From: Anthoceros angustus
Lineage: Eukaryota; Streptophyta; Anthocerotopsida; Anthocerotales; Anthocerotaceae
Assembly (NCBI GenBank): GCA_010909165.1
Contig: VJWM01000106.1
Span: 186,001-250,000 of the forward strand
Length of the DNA: 64,000 nucleotides
Reading direction: 5' to 3'
Shown here: positions 61,301 to 64,000 of the stretch, piece after piece
Position numbering within the stretch: the first letter of the stretch is position 1
How the letters are laid out: every line of letters starts with the position of its first letter
Program-made: the position numbers and the translations under genes
The notes under the pieces: model-generated
Told to the model about the DNA's origin: nothing
Seen by the model: only the letters and a program-made list of their open reading frames with translations
Databases searched by the model: none

Positions 61301-64000
61301 TGCATAGGGCATTGGCTAAATTATACATCAGAGATCATCGCGGGTGATGAAGGGGTATTTATTGTCTCACCAAGGGATGCTTGGAACAATGTTCTCGACA
61401 ATGTTGCAACCAATATGTGGGTAGTTATGGTGGCCAAACGAGATAGCCCAAAGAAACATCTGGACCTTGCCCGTTTGAATGTTCAGAAGCAGTCTGACGA
61501 TATTGTCATCAGCTTCTTAATTGAAAACAGGGGAGACTACCTCCTGTATGTGGGAGACAAAACAACAAGAATTCGAGGATCACCGTTTCATTTCAATGTG
61601 ACGACTGGTATGACCAGAGCTAGTTGCCCTCAATTGGGAATTACTAATTTGTCACTTGGGTGTAAACTGGTATATCTGGCGAGAACACTTTCATAAGTAA
61701 GACACGTTTTGTGCTCCTCTGGATTTGCAGGAATTGTGGACTTGAGTTTGTCTTATGCAACTGGGGAGGGGCTTTCTCGCTTGGCAACAGTGAGCTTGAG
61801 GAACGAAATTGTGGTGCATTTACTGGATCACTTTGGCAATGATGTTACTGAGAAGGAGAAGTTACTGAGCCTTGCTGTCTCTGGCCCAGGGAATGTGGCG
61901 CTTATTAGTTTTACTGACCTGGGAAGCGGATTATACAGTGCAAGTTACACCACAAGCAGTACTGGCATATACAAAATCACCGTGAAATATCTTGGTGCAA
62001 ATTTGATTGGTAGTCCTTTTTCAATTCATGTCGTACAATCTGGTACTTCCTCCACGTAGTTCATGTTGTGTTCATGCACAGATTCGACCTAGTGCTGGTC
62101 AGGCATTGAATGTCACAGAAACTGCAGGAGGAGTGCGAGCATCTTACTGCAAGGCATTTATTTCACCAGCAAGTGCCAATGTGCAGGCAGGTGAAGCAAC
62201 CTCCGTAACTATACATGCGTATGATGCCAGGGGCAATGCACCGTCAGCAGTCGATTACGACTTTGCTGTGGAGGTCAATCCACATCCCAGTATTAGCTCT
62301 GCGTACTTCACCGCGCATCTCCAGAAGGCAGCTGCAGGAAGCTTCCTCGCTACACTGAATGTGACAGACGCTGGTGATTATACACTGTTTGTTACCCTCT
62401 TCGGGACAAGGATTGGAGGGGGACCGTATGACCTGCTGGTTTCTCCAGGTGGTCACTCATCCATCTCAGCTTAATGCTTATCCTCTAGTGCAGGTTGCTT
62501 TCTTTACAGTGCATCAAGCACACAACATCGTCATGCATGACCTTTTATTTGCTGTTGTCCTACACACCAGCAAGCTGGGCAGTGGAGACGAGTGAGGCAA
62601 CTGGCTCAGGCCTTCAAAATCAGACTGCTGCAGTTGGATATGCACTTGCAGTGCAACTAAGCGATCAGTATGGAAATTTCATCACGATGGCAACGGAGGG
62701 AACATTTCCTGACAGCTTCTCAGTTGATGTGGTGGGGGATGCTGTGGTTAATTACTCTTCCAAGCTGATGCCCAATGGAAATGGAACATATTCTGGAAGC
62801 ATTGACTGGACTCATACAGGCGTGTATATTGTATATGTTCACCTGGGCAAACAGCAAGTCAAGGATAGCCCCTTCTCAATCACTATCTCCCCTGGTAGGC
62901 TTCCCGATTTTCGTAGTTCACCCTCAAGGCTCATCAGAAGTTCAGGTGAAGTGCAGTGGAGTGATACAGGACCGCTATCCTTGCAGGTTCAGTCTTTGTC
63001 CCTTTATGCATCGGCTTGGGTTCAGGTTTAAGAACAGCAATAGCACAGAGACCACAGCATATCTGGGTGCAGCTTAAAGACGTCTTTGGCAATGATCCAT
63101 CTGACGGCATCGATGAAGAAGGAAACTCGGTTGCGTTTTTTTTTCTCATTGGAGACAATGGCCAGCAGCCAAACGATTTCAAAAGGCTTACTAGCGGGTT
63201 ATACTATGCGATTTATGTTGTTTTCGAGGTTGGTCAATATCAGCTATCAATCAAGTCATCTAACGACTTGCACATCAGTTCCAGCCCGTTCGTAATCGAT
63301 GTGACATCAAGTAAGCCAAGGTTTTTGGGGGTTAGTCTTGATTCCAAAATGACACATTTGATGGATCTTCTGGCTACTGCAGACTATCTGCAGGATGTCC
63401 CAGCTGGGCCTGTTCTGTGTTCTTTCAAGAGTCTGAGTGCAAGCACTGTCCTATTGCTGCCGTACATCTTGTCAATGCCCTCGTCACTAAAATCTGTAGA
63501 AGACCATCCAGTTCCTCTCCAAGGGTATTTTCCCAGCTGTTAGTTTACGCTTCACGATAGCATGGCAACCAGTGTGCTAAATATGTCCGCTGTTCAACTG
63601 AAACAGGGGTTTACCATGCATGGAGGTGGGCTACAAGGATGCGAATGTGCATTTGAGTGTGACAGTGTCCGCTTCGCACGGACTTCTATATTTCGTACCG
63701 ACAATGGCAGATTTGTGGATACAAGTGACTGCACAATCTCAAGCTTCAATACTTATCGCAAGTACACAGGAAGCATATGATGACCAAGCAAACAGGGCGC
63801 TGCGGTTCTCAGGATCTATCCCAGCCATAGGTGCAGCCCTTCAGGCAATAGCATACACAGGGTACAAACATTTTGCATTGAACTTTGAGAGCCACGGTTT
63901 CAGGCAGTGGCTTAGCTTGCTACGCTGATTAATTGCTAAACCTGGTCGTGTTTCTTTGCAGGGCTAAGCACTACAATGGAAATGATACGATTTCTTTGCA
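55377..64000 (+). CDS. Large secreted filamin/Ig-repeat protein, GEX2-like, 5' part (runs off right edge)
   Basis: Exons read: 55377-55458, 55538-56107, 56456-56863, 56954-57283, 57379-57699, 57877-58104, 58193-58309, 58377-58739, 58849-59184, 59318-59680, 59816-60172, 60308-60355, 60456-60722, 60810-61154, 61281-61607, 61731-62032, 62082-62448, 62583-62894, 62987-63310, then unresolved, 63607-63861, 63962 on; over 1900 residues. Exon 1 encodes a signal peptide (MHVSGRVAICLILIACSSF). Exon 2 is a Cys-rich domain of unknown family. About 14 filamin-like modules follow, with hallmarks D.FGN and G.Y.L.V then GSPF.F.V.PG. The last visible exons resemble cadherin-like repeats (VTVSASHGLLYF, IAYTGAKHYNGNDTISL). 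The closest plant type I know is gamete-expressed GEX2, a filamin-repeat adhesion protein, but this is larger, so function (cell-surface adhesion) is inferred. Boundaries at 62032/62082 and after 63310 are uncertain. Confidence 0.75.

Overview
The window is nuclear DNA of a land plant. It carries SERRATE, plant-type INTS9, a plastid-type phosphoglycerate kinase, microsomal cytochrome P450s and very long PLS-class pentatricopeptide repeat (PPR) genes. The abundance of intronless PPR genes, mostly short introns (about 50-170 bp) and close gene packing suggest a seedless lineage such as a lycophyte or hornwort. I cannot fix the species from sequence alone. All exon joins below were worked out by hand from reading frame, GT/AG sites and family conservation.

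Left third (1-19.5 kb), conserved single-copy genes: the 5' end of a PPR gene (minus strand, runs off the left edge), INTS9 (Integrator subunit 9, +, 9 exons), a decayed intergenic stretch with a RING-H2 remnant, TELO2 (-, 14 exons), SMC6 (+, one exon) and SERRATE (+, 12 exons). TELO2 and SMC6 are head to head across about 340 bp that contain an E2F-type site.

Middle (19.9-44.4 kb), duplicated genes and mobile debris: PPR-A (-), P450-1 (-), a 4.5-kb repeat-rich island, PPR-B (-), P450-2 and P450-3 (-), PPR-C (+) and plastid PGK (-). P450-1, -2 and -3 are paralogues with the same 9-exon structure. PPR-A and PPR-C are close paralogues in opposite orientation, and a broken copy of the 3' end of PGK lies between P450-3 and PPR-C. 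The island holds a Mutator-like inverted-repeat element, LINE remnants, a minisatellite and two inverted copies of an unidentified gene fragment.

Right third (44.4-64 kb): an AT-rich stretch with fragments (CCCH zinc-finger ORF, eEF1B beta exon piece), an F-box gene carrying three in-frame stops, a LINE remnant, PPR-D (-), and a large secreted filamin/Ig-repeat gene (+, at least 19 exons, runs off the right edge). In that gene nearly every intron is phase 1 and most exons encode one repeat module.

The genes do not form an operon or one pathway. Functional links that can be argued are TELO2 with SMC6 (genome stability), INTS9 with SERRATE (RNA 3'-end and small-RNA processing), and the PPR proteins (organelle RNA).
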